The notes: generated from the sequence alone by a model not told the origin. A DNA stretch of 64,000 nucleotides from Piezodorus guildinii (GCA_023052935.1 CM041298.1:19750871-19814870), one strand, 5' to 3'; positions 1 through 10,599 are shown, numbered from the stretch's first letter. Made by a program: numbers and translations.

Positions 1-135
1 ACTGCGTCCTTTCACAAATCCTTTCACGTTCGCTCATCAATGCTGGAATTCTCGGCCTATCTATATCCGTAATACCGCCTCTCTTTCTTCATTTAAACAT
101 TAACTCTTCCATTACTTACTCGAATCTCAATCTTT
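1..135 (+). pseudogene. C1-type (CR1-like) LINE, C-terminal ORF2 fragment
   Basis: The translation contains a decayed version of the last part of the C1 ORF2 (RTASF..SF.IR) that is intact near 26700-26800. It is cut by the window edge on the left and has frame breaks. It is a transposon relic and not a host gene. Confidence 0.55.
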
Positions 136-374
136 CATCAAGGTGTAGTCATTGAATGAAATTATTAATCAAAAATAATTATTGAAGACATTCAACATCC
201 AGCCGCATTATAACCCTAAAAGTTTCAAGTACCGCCTCAATCTGTCAAAGCCACATATGGATTGAGTTGGTTGAACGCTCGGAAAACACCTCACCTTGTT
301 TCACCGCTAATATTCCTTCCTATATTATAGGTTAATGTTTTGATTTGTTTTGTTTTTATATTTATTATTATTTA

Positions 375-425
<51 letters not shown>

Positions 426-640
426 TTTATTTGTGTTTATCTCAATTATAGGTTGTTGTTCGTTTTCTTATTTTGTATATATATTATATTTTATTTAATT
501 TGACTTCATCATTGCATACTGTATATATTGTGTGAATGGGATCTTATATCACTATTACTAATGTTCATATAGAAACAAATTGTAATATATCTCAATAAAT
601 AAATAAAAATAAAATAAAATAAAAAAATAATCCTTCAAAT
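136..640 (+). mobile_element. LINE 3' untranslated remnants with (TA)n tract
   Basis: No reading frame is recognisable here. A (TA)n tract occupies about 380-422. The stretch 545-600 (TATCACTATTACTAATG, then CTCAATAAATAAATA) resembles the 3' UTR and poly(A) tail of the J2 jockey-like element at 55880-55990, so this is probably a jockey-like 3' end. The rest, about 140-370, is AT-rich with nothing I recognise. Confidence 0.4.
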
Positions 641-722
641 ATCTCCTACAATTAATTGACTTATAGGCTGGAGACAGGTCTGAATTTGAGTAGCGTACAA
701 GTCCTTTCATTGTCTGATTTTT

Positions 723-1012
723 TAAAGACGTTCGTTTATTCATTTAACGTAACTTTTTTGGTACTGCATTACTAAAATGCAGCTGATCGAACGATGGGAG
801 TTATAAATTTAGCCTATCCAGGTTTAAAATATATGGAGACTTAAAGAATAAACATTATACGATCTCGAAACGGTTGAAGGACGGCCTTACCAAGGTATTT
901 TTTCTCTTTAAAAGTCCCTGGGCTATTTACTGGTTTTGAATCAGCGACTTTGGGTGTAAAAGGACTATCGTCAGGCACTACACTACAGATGAACCCTGAG
1001 TTCTTTAGGACC
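723..1012 (-). mobile_element. Degenerate tRNA-derived SINE (minus)
   Basis: This matches the SINE at 27994-28286 in reverse orientation: the tail (TTATTCATTTAACGT), the GCCTATCCAGGTTT segment and the GAAGGACGG block occur in the same order. It is heavily mutated and the tRNA-like head is barely visible, so it is an old copy. Confidence 0.6.
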
Positions 1013-1024
1013 ACTTTTAAAAGA

Positions 1025-1818
1025 AAAAATCTGGTACGCGCAACACACGAGTTTCGCTTACCTCCGATGTTAAAATCAATTTAAGAAATTTTAAATACAT
1101 TTAGAATTTTAAAATTGAATTCCATTAGAAATTTGTTTTATTAAATAATCTATTATATTCTTATCTACGAAAATCAGCTAGTTTTATCGGTTTTTCGTCA
1201 TTCTCTGTTAACTTTTATAATTGTGTGTATTAGATAATATTTTTTCTAAAATCTTTACCTGTCCAAATGTATATAATACATCTGTATCACTAATCTTTTG
1301 TTCAAAAACAAAACAATTGCATAAAAAAATATGTTTGCACTTTTTTCCGATAACAAGATGATGTGCCTAATGTTCTTTGGGGGAAGAAAAGGAAATTTAA
1401 AATATTGGCATTTAAGCCCTGCCAGACTATTTTAATCAGAATGAAACCTACATCATATTATATCACGTTAAATTTTACATCCATATAGCGAGTTTAATCT
1501 AAATCGTTAGAGCCGTTTTTGAGAAAATCGTAAAAAGGTCCAAATTGCATAATATAAAGTGGTTCTTCTGTTTAGTTGATTTTGATGAAAAGTGTGACAT
1601 CTCTGGTGTATAGTTGTCTTGAATATGAAATTTTGACGTTTAGGTTTTGCGCCAGACCTACCACATACGGACACACAGCTGACTGACCTTTTTCCGGGTC
1701 CTGGTTATTTGTACACTGGAGACCCTAAAACGTGTATTTCCGTTGAAAACTGGAATTCGAAAATTTTCACGATCACAATACTTTAGCTTACTTTATATTT
1801 TATATATAGGTAAGTGAA
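1025..1818 (+). repeat. Family A repeat, near full length
   Basis: It starts with AATCTGGTACGCGCAACACA and a TTTCGCTTACCTCCG end. It finishes with ATATAGGTAAGTGAAAGTAA, the reverse complement of ACTTTCACTTACCT. There is no coding potential. It is one of the more complete copies and helps define the family: left end, GTGTTTTATTAAA-like block, a GAATGAAACCTACAT block, an AAATCGTTAGAGC block, CACACGGACACACAG and GAATTCGAAAATTTTCACGA before the right end. Confidence 0.75.
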
Positions 1819-2031
1819 AGTAAAACAGTAAAATGAATAAGACTTTTCGTTTTTAATTTAGAATTTCATTACTTTCTACACTGGAGATCATTTAACGTAT
1901 AAAATGATAGAAATATTTTTTTTTGTTTCATTTATTTATATGGTCACGATGCCGACTTCTTATAAATGTAAATAAAAACTTGTCATTCAATTAAAATATA
2001 GAACGCCCGAATTTTAGTTTTATATTAAGAT

Positions 2032-2634
2032 AGCAAAATTCAAGTATTTAGGTTCAATTATAACTAGAAAAAATGAAATCCAGGAAGAAATAAAGTCCCG
2101 GTTAAAGGTGGGAAATGCGTGTTATTATTCAGTTGCTAAGTTACTTAGTTCGCGGCTTCTATCTAAAAACTTAAAGGTTAGAATTTATAAAACTATTATT
2201 CTTCCAACGGTTCTTTACGGATGTGAAACGTGGCCGCTTACTTTAAAGGATGAACAACGATTTAAGGTTTTCGAAAATAAGGAATTACGTAAAACATTTG
2301 GTCCGAAGAGAGATGAGGCAACTGGGGAGTTTGGAAGGTTGCACAACGCGGAATAGCGGAACTTGTATCCTGTGAATATAATGGAGCTGATTGCATCGCG
2401 GAGACTCAAATGGGCGAGTAAAGTTGTTGGGCTCGATGACGAGCAGATTCCGAGAAAGTTCGTATTTGCTGATCCGGCTGGTAGGCGTCCGAAAGTTAAG
2501 CCGAAGCGCAGATGGGAGGATTGCGTTAAGGCTGATCTCGGGAGCTTGGACTTGAATGGTGAACATTGGACGAGTCTGTGCGGAATTTGGTGGTATCGGC
2601 ATCGAACCTTCGGGATCGCTCAGCCTATTATTAT
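2032..2634 (+). pseudogene. L-GP non-LTR retrotransposon, 5'-truncated RT C-terminus
   Basis: Encodes the end of a reverse transcriptase polyprotein (YGCETWPLTLKDEQR, FGPKRDEATGEF, then ASRRLKWASKVVG and KPKRRWEDCVKADL). An in-frame stop lies near 2354 and a frame change follows. The 3' end is CGAACCTTCGGG plus an (ATT)n tail. TATTAAGAT occurs on both sides (2023-2031 and 2635-2643), which fits a TSD, though part of it overlaps the tail repeat. The catalytic RT core is missing, so the copy is dead on arrival. Confidence 0.8.
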
Positions 2635-2644
2635 TATTAAGATC

Positions 2645-2949
2645 GCAATGAAATGTGCTTTTGGGAGGAAAATATTGGGCTCATCACATAATATACACTT
2701 ACTCTCATATTTTGAAATTAAATTGAACATTTAATTTCCATGGAAACACACATGCAGTATCTCACTTTTTACATACTCTAAAAAAAAGATTAGAGTTACT
2801 TTACTCTAAATAGTTATGTTACTTTTATGCTTAAGTTTTAACTGAGATTCTTTTTGTTTAAGTGCTATTTTTATAGCACATAATGGAAGAAAAAAACTTC
2901 ATTTTCGTCATTCAATGATCTAAAATTACAGACAGGATAACAAAACTAG
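2645..2949. other. No recognisable feature
   Basis: AT-rich sequence between the L-GP copy and the mariner remnant. No frame, repeat family or structural RNA was recognised. Confidence 0.5.
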
Positions 2950-3079
2950 CAGTGTGGATGGCGATGATGCTTCAGGAGAAAGCACTGCCCGTACGTTTGC
3001 TCGGTTCAGAACCGAAAATTTAGACTTTTAAGACGCAAAGCGCTCGGGTCGTCCTTCAACTGTTGATGATGTCCATATT
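2950..3079 (+). pseudogene. mariner-family transposase, N-terminal HTH fragment
   Basis: Plus-strand translation reads TFARFRTENLDF, an in-frame TAA, then DAKRSGRPSTVDD. This is the characteristic link between the two helix-turn-helix units of mariner transposases (W.RF..G..D..D..RSGRP). Only about 40 residues remain; no catalytic DDD region was found. It stops where the L-GP insertion begins at about 3083. Confidence 0.65.
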
Positions 3080-3082
3080 CCA

Positions 3083-3810
3083 AATAATAATAATAGGCTT
3101 ACCGAACCCGAAGGTTCGATGCCGATACCACCAAACTTCGCCTGCACAGACTCGTCCAATGTTCACCGGTCAAGCCCAAGCCCCCGAGATCAGCCTTAAT
3201 GCAAACCTCCCATCGACGCTTCGGCCTACCTTTCGGACGCCTACCAGTCGGTTCAGCGAATACCAACTTTCTCGGAATCCGTTCCTCACTAAGCCCAATA
3301 ACTTTACCCGCCCATTTGAGTCTCCGCGATGCTATCAACCCAATTATATTCACAGGGTACAAACTCCGCAATTCCGCGTTGTGCAACCTTCTAAACTCCC
3401 CAGTGGCCTCATCTCTCTTCGGACCAAATATTTTACGCAGTACCTTATTCTCGAAAACCTTAAGCCGTTGTTCATCCTTCAAAGTATGCGGCCACGTTTC
3501 GCATCCGTAAAGAACCTTTGGAAGAATAATAGTTTTATAAATTCTAACCTTTAAGTTTTTAGACAGAAGCCGCGAGCTAAGTAATTTAGCAACTGAATAA
3601 TAACACGCATTTCCCACCTTTAACCGGGACTTTATTTCTTCCTGGATTTCATTTTTTCTTGTTATCATATTTTGACAATCCCTGTCGAACCAAGGTTTGT
3701 TCTTTTTATTTTCGATTTTCCCAAGACATTAGTTACCGACTTCTTTAATATTATCCCTGATCCCTTCCCATAATTTGTTTACATCTTCGTGTTCCTCGTC
3801 TGAAGATTCC
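3083..3810 (-). pseudogene. L-GP LINE copy with internal deletion (minus)
   Basis: Read on the minus strand. The distal 140 bp encode a pre-RT linker (DEEHEDVNKLWEG, then NKKNKPWFDRDCQ). This joins directly, at ITRKNEIQEEIKSRL, to the RT C-terminus (YGCETWPHTLKDEQR, KIFGPKRDEATGEF). The whole catalytic RT is therefore missing while both flanks are present in frame for 189 residues (3099-3668). It ends in (ATT)n at 3083-3094. The 5' end abuts the 5S pseudogene. Confidence 0.75.
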
Positions 3811-3820
3811 AATTACTATT

Positions 3821-3951
3821 CGAGTCCGATCACCGAACTTAAGCAACGTCGGGCGTGGTTAGTACTTGGATGGGTGACCGCCTGGGAAAACCGTGTGCTG
3901 TTGGTACGCCAACGGCCATACCACGTTGAACACACCGGTTCTCGTCCGACC
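3821..3951 (+). pseudogene. Circularly permuted 5S rRNA pseudogene
   Basis: Positions 3821-3907 match the 3' two-thirds of animal 5S rRNA (GTCCGATCACCGAACTTAAG, CGTCGGGCGTGGTTAGTACT, GGATGGGTGACCGCCTGGG). They include the box A, intermediate and box C internal promoter parts. This runs without spacer into 3908-3951, which is the 5' third of 5S (GCCAACGGCCATACCACGTT, GGTTCTCGTCCGACC). The order is thus 3' part then 5' part, with short overlap at the TCGTCCGA segment. No T-run terminator follows the 3' end. It cannot produce a normal 5S RNA. Confidence 0.85.
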
Positions 3952-4059
3952 AAATTCCAAAAATTACCTAAAATCTGGTAATGGTGTAATATATCAAAAT
4001 GGATCATATATAATTGATTAAAAATATTTACAAGAATCTAGAGATTTATAAATAATAAA

Positions 4060-4800
4060 AACGTTGCAAATTATTAGACTATGGTTTATTATTTCCAAAT
4101 AACTATATTAGGGTATAACTGTTTATAAAGCTGTATAAAGGCAGTTAAGTAATATGAAAAACAATAAATAATTCAAAGGTAAATGGCATAGCCCCACTGC
4201 TAATTTCAAAACGCTATATCTCAGCTAGTTCTTAATGAATTTCAATGATTCTTCTTTTCATTTGGTTGAGAATGTGAAATGAATTTATTGTATTATAATT
4301 CGTGACTTTAATATACAGATAAACTGAATTATGGGCGTGTATATGGGCAAAATTTTAATTGTTCTCCGTTTTTGTTTATGTTTTTCTTGTGTATTGCGCT
4401 TCACTAATTCTAAAATTCTATACAAATTTTTCCCTAACTTCAAAAATAACTGAGTTTTGGGTGTATTTATGTATTATTTATAATTATTCACCGTTTTTTG
4501 GTTAAATAACACTAATGAATTATTTTTCTATCTTCAAAAATTACTGAGTGATTGAATCAAATCACTTTGATTATGTAGCCACTTTAAAAATAACCAGCTG
4601 ATATGAACGTCTAGGTGTTGGGATCATCGTTGCGCGCCCTAGTATTTTTGTGACGAATTAAAAAAAAAAATGGTCCAGTAGTTTCAGAGAAATGCCAAGA
4701 AGGGCGGAAAAAACGTTTTTTTATTATAATTTTATTATAGGCGTATAAATGTTTTTTATTCGTTATTCGGGTTCTACGCATCTTGAAGGGAGCTAATTTT
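4060..4800 (+). repeat. Family B repeat
   Basis: AT-rich non-coding repeat. Diagnostic pieces are ATGGTTTATTATTTCCAAAT, TTAGGGTATAACTGTTTATA, CCACTGCTAATTTCAAAACG and, near the end, TTATTCGGGTTCTACGCATC. The same pieces in the same order occur in reverse at 7919-9200. It runs directly into a family A copy in the opposite sense, as it does there, so A and B may be parts of one larger repeat. Confidence 0.6.
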
Positions 4801-5545
4801 TTACTTTCACTCACCTATATATGAAATATACAGTAAGGGAAAGTATTGCGATCGTGAAAATTTTTTAATTCCAGTTTTCAACGGAAATACACGTTTTAGG
4901 GTTCCCTCAGTCCAAATAACCAAGTCAAAAAGGTGTGTGTATGTGTGTGTGGTAACTCCTGGGCGGAAACGGTAAGTCCTATGAAACTGAAATTTCATAT
5001 TTAAGACAAATATACGCTCGATACGTTACAAAACCTTTTTCATTAAAATGAGCTTACCAGAAGAGCCACTTTATCCCATGCATTTTGCACCTTTTTTCGA
5101 TTTTCTCGAAAACGGTTCCGACGATTTTGATTAAATTAAATTTAAAATAACCATATCATCTTATTACCATTGATAAAAAACAAGTAAATATATAAATTGA
5201 ACGAATTCTATATCCAACTAAAGGAGAAAACTGAAAAAAAATATTTTTTTAATGCAATTGTTTCATCGCTTGGCCACTCGATCGCGTTGTCATCGCCGGA
5301 CGCTCTAAGTAGATCCAACACGGAGCTATGAAAAAAAAACTTACTGAATTTTGTACATTATATTACAAAATATTATTTAATAAAACGCATACGAGTATTT
5401 CTATTAAAATCAATTAAAATTAAAAGTAATTCTCTAACAATTCATTTTCTTTTGTAAATTTGTTTTTCAATTCTTAAATTGATATTAATAACAGAGGTAA
5501 GTGAAATTCGTGTGTTGCACGCACCAGATTTTTTTTTTGGTCGAT
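4801..5545 (-). repeat. Family A repeat, near full length (minus)
   Basis: It begins with TTACTTTCACTCACCTATAT and ends at GAGGTAAGTGAAATTCGTGT plus GCACCAGATTTTTT, so both end motifs are present. It carries an extra GC-richer patch at about 5265-5335 (CATCGCCGGACGCTCTAAGT) that is shared with the copy ending at 12892 and absent from most others, marking a subfamily. Confidence 0.75.
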
Positions 5546-6245
5546 TACAAAGGTTAATTGTTAAAAATAATAAACTAATATGCTGTATTTTGTAATAGTG
5601 AGCTCTTTGTTTTTATTGGTTTGTGCATAAGAATTGCTAATACTCACCTTGTCATACATCAATTGAGATTCTTTTGATATATCCGTATGTCGTTTGTACA
5701 AGATATTTTATTTTTTCAAATAAAGATGTATTCTATTCTATGTATACTTCTTGAAGAGAAGGAACTATATATCACCTAAGTAACTGCAGCGTTGAAGGAG
5801 GGATATGGTAGGGAACCTCACAGCCCAGTTAGTTTTTCTCTCACTTCATTCGGCGCCTCCAAAAAAAAGGGAAGTGTTGTTGAGAATGAGAAGACGAGCC
5901 GAGAGGAAGAAAGCTAAACCTCGTTGGAACTTTACTAATGGTCAATGTGAAAAAGTTATCCCACTCGAGGCTTCTCAATTGCTACCTTTATACCCGCTCT
6001 AAAAGGTCTTCAATGAACTATATCCGCTTATCAACATAGTTGTTTTAATAATTGATTTAATGTCTAATCCTGTTTTTTATTTAAGCTTTATCAACTTTTC
6101 CATCTAAGTAAACATTATATGTTTGTTCCTGGTTCTTGTACAATGTTATCATCATCATGACCTTTTCATACCATTGACATATTAAGAGTACATAGAAAGA
6201 TAGTTTCTTTTCTTGTCTTTGCTTTGGTTTATAATTTTCTCGAAT
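5546..6245. other. Mostly unidentified AT-rich sequence
   Basis: An open frame of 65 codons at 5805-6002 shows no family resemblance, and I do not call it a gene. Around 5535-5555 and 6250-6275 the same phrase (ACCTTTGTAATCGACC in one sense or the other) recurs, so parts of this stretch belong to the B-type repeat background. Confidence 0.4.
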
Positions 6246-6420
6246 AGAGACCTTTGTAATCGACCAAAAAAAAAAATACCCTCCCTCAAAATTCGAGGGC
6301 GTACTTTTCAAGATACGTATAACCCAAATAACGGATACAAAAAATCTGATGCGCGCAACACACGACTTTCACTTGTCTCCGTTGTTAAAATCAATTTAAT
6401 AATATTTAAATATATATAGA
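6246..6420 (+). repeat. Family B segment plus orphan family A left end
   Basis: 6250-6335 matches the B-type block seen at 8325-8410 (AAAATTCGAGGGC, TTCAAGATACGTATAACCC). 6336-6420 is an isolated left end of family A (GCGCGCAACACACGACTTTC) that is followed at once by another complete left end. Confidence 0.5.
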
Positions 6421-7037
6421 AAAAATCTGGTGCGGGCAACACACGACTTTCACTTACCCCCGTTTTTAAAATCGATTTAAGAATTTCTAAATACAGATAA
6501 AAACGGGTGAAACTACTAAAGAATTAATTAGATTGAATTAATATAGAAACATGTGTTTTATTAAAACACTCTATTATATTATCTAAAATAATCAGTTAGT
6601 TTTATAGGCTTTTTATGATTCTTAATTCAATTTTACAAGCTTGTGTTTATTGAACTAAAATAAGAAAATTTAAAATATCGACATTTAAGCCCTTTCGCAC
6701 TATTCTAATCACAATGAAACCTACATCATATTAAAGCCCAGTTAATTTTACATCTTTTTGATAATATTATAAAAAGGTGCAAAATGCATGGTATAAAGTA
6801 GCACCGAATTTATTAAAAAATTTGCTGTAACATCTCGGGCGTATTGTAGTCTTAAATATGAAATTTAAGTTCCGTACGACTTTTCTTTTTTGCGCTAGAG
6901 TTACCACACATAGACACACGGACACACAGACCTTTTTGCGGTTAATATTAGGCTTTTCCGTTTAAAATTGGAATTCGAAAATTTTCACGATCGCAATACT
7001 TTCCCTTACTATATATTTCATATATAGGTAAGTGAAA
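6421..7037 (+). repeat. Family A repeat, internally shortened
   Basis: Left end at 6428-6470 (GGGCAACACACGACTTTCAC) and right end at 7008-7037 (TTTCATATATAGGTAAGTGA). Middle blocks are partly missing. It is joined directly to another A copy on the right, giving a tandem pair. Confidence 0.7.
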
Positions 7038-7918
7038 GTAATAAAAATAAATTGTTAAAGAATTAATTAAATTGAATTTTAATAGAAACATGTGTTTTAT
7101 TAAATAATCAATTATATTTTGATCTACAACAATCAGTGAGAGTTTGAGGTAATCACCGCCAGGTGGTAGCACGGTCAACATGAATTTACCTTTTCAGGAA
7201 CCAGAAACATTAGTTTTATTGGCTTTTCCTCACTCTCCATTACCCTTTACAATATCGTGTATCAGATAATTTTTTTTTTTTTAATATTTAGCTATCCAAC
7301 GGTATATTATACATCTATATTACTATTCTTGTGTTCAAAAACACAAAATTGCATAAAACAATATGTTTGCACTTTTCTCCTTTATTTCTTTATCAAATTC
7401 GCTATACTTTTATATTTAGTCGTCATTTATCAGTGTCATTAAGATGATTTGGTTAATGTACAACATTAAAAGTAGTTTAGACGAAGAAAATTTAAAATAT
7501 CGTCGTTTAAGCCCTGTTAGACTATTTCAATCAGAATTAAACTTACATGGTATTAAATATAATTTAATAAATTTAACATCCATATAGCGAGTTTTGTCAA
7601 AATCGTTAGAGCAGTTTTTTGAGAAAATCGTAAAAAGGTGCAAAATGCATGGTATGAAGAGGCTCTTATGGTTAACCGGTTTTGATGAAAAAGTTGCTGT
7701 AACACCTCGGGTGCGTAGTTGTATTTAATATGAAATTTTAGTTCGTTTTTGCGCTATACTTACCACACACGGACCCACAGACCTTTTTTTGGGACTTGGT
7801 TATTCGGACTCAGTGGGCCCTAAAAAGTGTATTTCCGTTAAAAACTGGAATTCGAAAATTATCACTATCGCAATACTTTCCCTTACTATATATTTCATAT
7901 GTAGGTAAGTGAAAGTAA
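7038..7918 (+). repeat. Family A repeat lacking its left end, with a short insertion
   Basis: Starts inside the family at AATTGTTAAAGAATTAATTA and ends at CATATGTAGGTAAGTGAAAG. About 7148-7200 holds roughly 50 bp foreign to other copies, including AGCACGGTCAACATG. That 15-mer recurs in reverse at 22287-22301. Confidence 0.65.
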
Positions 7919-8603
7919 AAATCGGTTTGTCTGCCGTCCGCACCATTTCTCCGAAACTACTTGACCATTTTTTTTTTTAAATTCGCCGATAAAACACTAG
8001 AGCATGCAACGATGATCCAAACACCTAGACATTGATATCAGCTGGTTATTTTAAAAATAAGATTTAATTGAACAGTTATATTTGTAGATAGAGGAAAAAA
8101 TCATTAATGTTTTTTAACCAAAATGCCGCGAATAATTATGAAATAGAAAAGGAAAAATACATACATTTTACTAATAAATAGGCCCATAACTGATTTATCT
8201 TTTTAAGATCGAGAATAATATGTAAAAATAGAGTTTTAGAAACCGTAAGGCTCGATAAAAAGAAAGAAACAAAAAAAAACCGATCTATTGTATATATTCA
8301 AGTCAAATTATAATTTTTAATAACGAACCTTTGTAATGGACAAAATATAATATATAATTAACCCTCTAAAAATTCTAGGGCTTATGCTTCAAGACACGTA
8401 GAACCCGAATAAAAAATGTTTAAATCCGTTTTTCCTAATTTATAAATAAATAAATACCAATTTTTGTGCTCTTAGTGCTATTTCATGAGGGATATAATTT
8501 TATAAAAAATGAAATAAGAATCATTGAAATTGGTTCAGAACTAGCAGATTTTTTTTTTTTTTTTAATTTAGCAGTGGTAATGTGACATTTTTCTTTAAAT
8601 TAT
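7919..8603 (-). repeat. Family B repeat (minus), part before the LINE insertion
   Basis: Reverse-orientation equivalent of 4060-4800: CACCATTTCTCCGAAACTAC, GATGATCCAAACACCTAGAC, GTAGAACCCGAATAAAAAAT and TTTAGCAGTGGTAATGTGAC follow the expected order. It continues after the LINE fragment at 9106. Confidence 0.6.
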
Positions 8604-8615
8604 TTATTGATTGAT

Positions 8616-9093
8616 GAGGTGACAATGCGGACCAATCTAGCTGTCTATAAATCGACATTCCTCCTTATTCTATCGTACTCCTCAGAATCGTGGACCCTCA
8701 ACGCAAAACACAGGAGTCAGATACAAGCGATGGAAATGAGGTATCTACGAAAAATAGAGAGAAAGACAAGAAAAGATAGAATAAGGAACGCCACCATACG
8801 GGCTAATCTCGATGTCAAACCGGCGGAGACCATACTGGAGGAGCAAAAACTAAGGTGGTTTGGGCATCTTACTGCCAGGAAGACCTACGAGACCCGCACG
8901 GAAGGAAAAAGACCCAAACGAAACCCTCGCATCTCCTGGGAGGATAGTGTATAGGAGGCATGCAGGAAACGCTGGGTAAATTGGGACAGGAGAGCAGAGT
9001 TGGTGCAGGAGAGAGACAACTGGACCAGACTCTATAAGCAGAACCCTCACACCGAACAGCGGTAGAAGGGGGAATGATTATGATGATGATTAG
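8616..9093 (+). pseudogene. Non-LTR retrotransposon RT C-terminal fragment
   Basis: Encodes a reverse transcriptase tail (SSESWTLNAKHRSQI, AMEMRYLRKIERKTRKDRI, EEQKLRWFGHL), then after one stop RWVNWDRRAELVQERDNW. This is the family ending common in endonuclease-type LINEs of animals; the clade is uncertain. It ends in ATGATTATGATGATGATTAG. TTATTGATTGAT is repeated at 8604-8615 and 9094-9105, a 12-bp TSD, so this is a 5'-truncated insertion into a family B copy. Confidence 0.8.
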
Positions 9094-9105
9094 TTATTGA
9101 TTGAT

Positions 9106-9200
9106 TTTCATATTAGTAAATTGCATATAAACATATATATAAACAGTTATACTACAAAATAGTTATTTGGAAATAATAAACCATTGTGTAATAATTTGTA
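9106..9200 (-). repeat. Family B repeat (minus), part after the LINE insertion
   Basis: Continues the B copy from 8603: TATAAACAGTTATACTACAA then TTTGGAAATAATAAACCATT, the reverse of the family B start at 4080-4110. Confidence 0.6.
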
Positions 9201-9269
9201 GCGTTTTTTATTCTTCTTCCATTTACTAGATGTACTGACGTAAATAAGGTTTTAAATTAATAAAAAAAA

Positions 9270-9455
9270 AAAAAAATTCTATAAAACTTCCTGCCAAGTT
9301 CGCTAGTTCGTGTTGACGGATTTGACTCAACAACTCCATGCAGAACCTCGTCAATATCCACTGCTAAATTTTTAAAACCAACAACGCGCAGGTCAAGGAC
9401 ATCATCTCCTTCATATTTAATAATTTCACGAGTTGCTTCATCGGCTGTTAATTTT
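9270..9455 (-). pseudogene. Possible mariner-like HTH fragment
   Basis: The minus strand has one open stretch reading EATREIIKYEGDD, VDIDEVLHGVVESNPSTRTS, ELGRKF. The segment D..L..VVE.NPSTRTSELG resembles the second helix-turn-helix of mariner-type transposases (ENP..TTRELA). The upstream part does not match well. It could also be an exon relic of an unrelated gene. Confidence 0.35.
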
Positions 9456-9689
9456 TTTTTTCACGATAATACCTTAAAATTACGAGAATTTCGTAGAAGA
9501 AATGTCATGTTTCTTCTCTGAAACAAATAAATAAACTAAGGTACTTATTTTTGTATAAAGTAGAATGGGATTAAACAAGCTCTGAAAATGCTATAAAGGG
9601 ATTATTAATTATTATTACATATTTTTTGTGATCAAATCCCCTTAAAACAAATACAATAAACAAAAAAAAATCCTTATGGTCTAGTTACA

Positions 9690-9752
9690 TTATGAAAAAA
9701 TCTGGTGTGCACAGCACACGACTTCACTTACCCTTGTTATTAGTATCAATTT
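9690..9752 (+). repeat. Family A left end, split by the J1 LINE
   Basis: AAAAATCTGGTGTGCACAGC, ACGACTTCACTTACCC and ATCAATTT match the family A left end. The rest of the same copy resumes at about 12155 with AATATATTGTTAAAGAATTA. About 20-30 bp of A are missing at the junction and no clear TSD is seen. Confidence 0.65.
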
Positions 9753-10599
9753 CGGTGGGGTTGCCGAACTACCAACTCCCGAGGTAATCTCCTTTCCAGT
9801 GTCTTGACTTCCCATACCTATACTGTCCTCTCACCCATGAATCCCACATATTGGCCAACATCTCTAAAAAAAAACCCGACATCCTGGATATATTTATCTC
9901 CTCTCAAATTTCCTCCTCCCAAACAATAATCAGATCACTGAACGACCTTTCCTCAGACCATAGCCCGGTTTTGCTTTCCTTGCATTCCAGTTTTGTTCCT
10001 AAACCCCTTCCTCCTACATTGATCAAAGGACAAGTCAGCTGGGACGTATTTCGACTGGACTTGGAAAGCAAATTGGACTTGAACACTCCACTCAAGACAA
10101 ATAATGATATTGATACAGCTGTAAAAAAACTGACTGACTCCATAACTTGCAGTATAACTGACAACACAAAGACCACCAAGATTAATGACACTCAACGTAC
10201 TGATCTGCCACAGCATATTCGATTATTATTAAAAGAAAAACGCAAAGCGAGATCGAAGTGGCATAAGACACGATACCCAGCTGACAAAACTTACTATACC
10301 AAACTAACTAACAAACTCAAATCAGAAATAAAGACATACAAAATTCAAAATTTACTCAACTTTACTGAAAATCTTACTACAACAGACAAATCGTTATGGA
10401 CAACCACAAAAAAACTTCTTAAGTTCAAAGACTTTAACCATCCACTCCTGACTGAAAACAAAACCTGGACAAGATCTGACGAAGAGAAAGCCCAGATATT
10501 CGGACAACATCTTTACAATACTTATACTCCCCATCCAGATATCCTTAATACCGAACACCTTGAAAGGACAGAAGAAGACCTACTATTCCCCTCCAAATG
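9753..10599 (+). pseudogene. J1 endonuclease C-terminus and linker
   Basis: An open frame from 9851 encodes PDILDIFISSQ and SLNDLSSDHSPVLLSL. The SDH motif is the last catalytic signature of APE-type LINE endonucleases. A long basic linker follows (KEKRKARSKWHKTRYP). Upstream, SRGNLLSSVLTSHTYTVLSP in another frame is the same domain shifted. The frame stops at 10598 within the pre-RT region. Confidence 0.75.

Noticed and set aside
3821..3951. Functional 5S rRNA gene
   Set aside because: The parts are in permuted order and no T-run terminator follows the 3' end.
3775..4007. Protein frames over the 5S region on both strands
   Set aside because: They are read-through of rRNA-derived sequence and show no protein family.
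5805..6002. 65-codon basic open frame
   Set aside because: No homology signal, no conserved neighbours, and it lies among repeats; length is within chance for this window.
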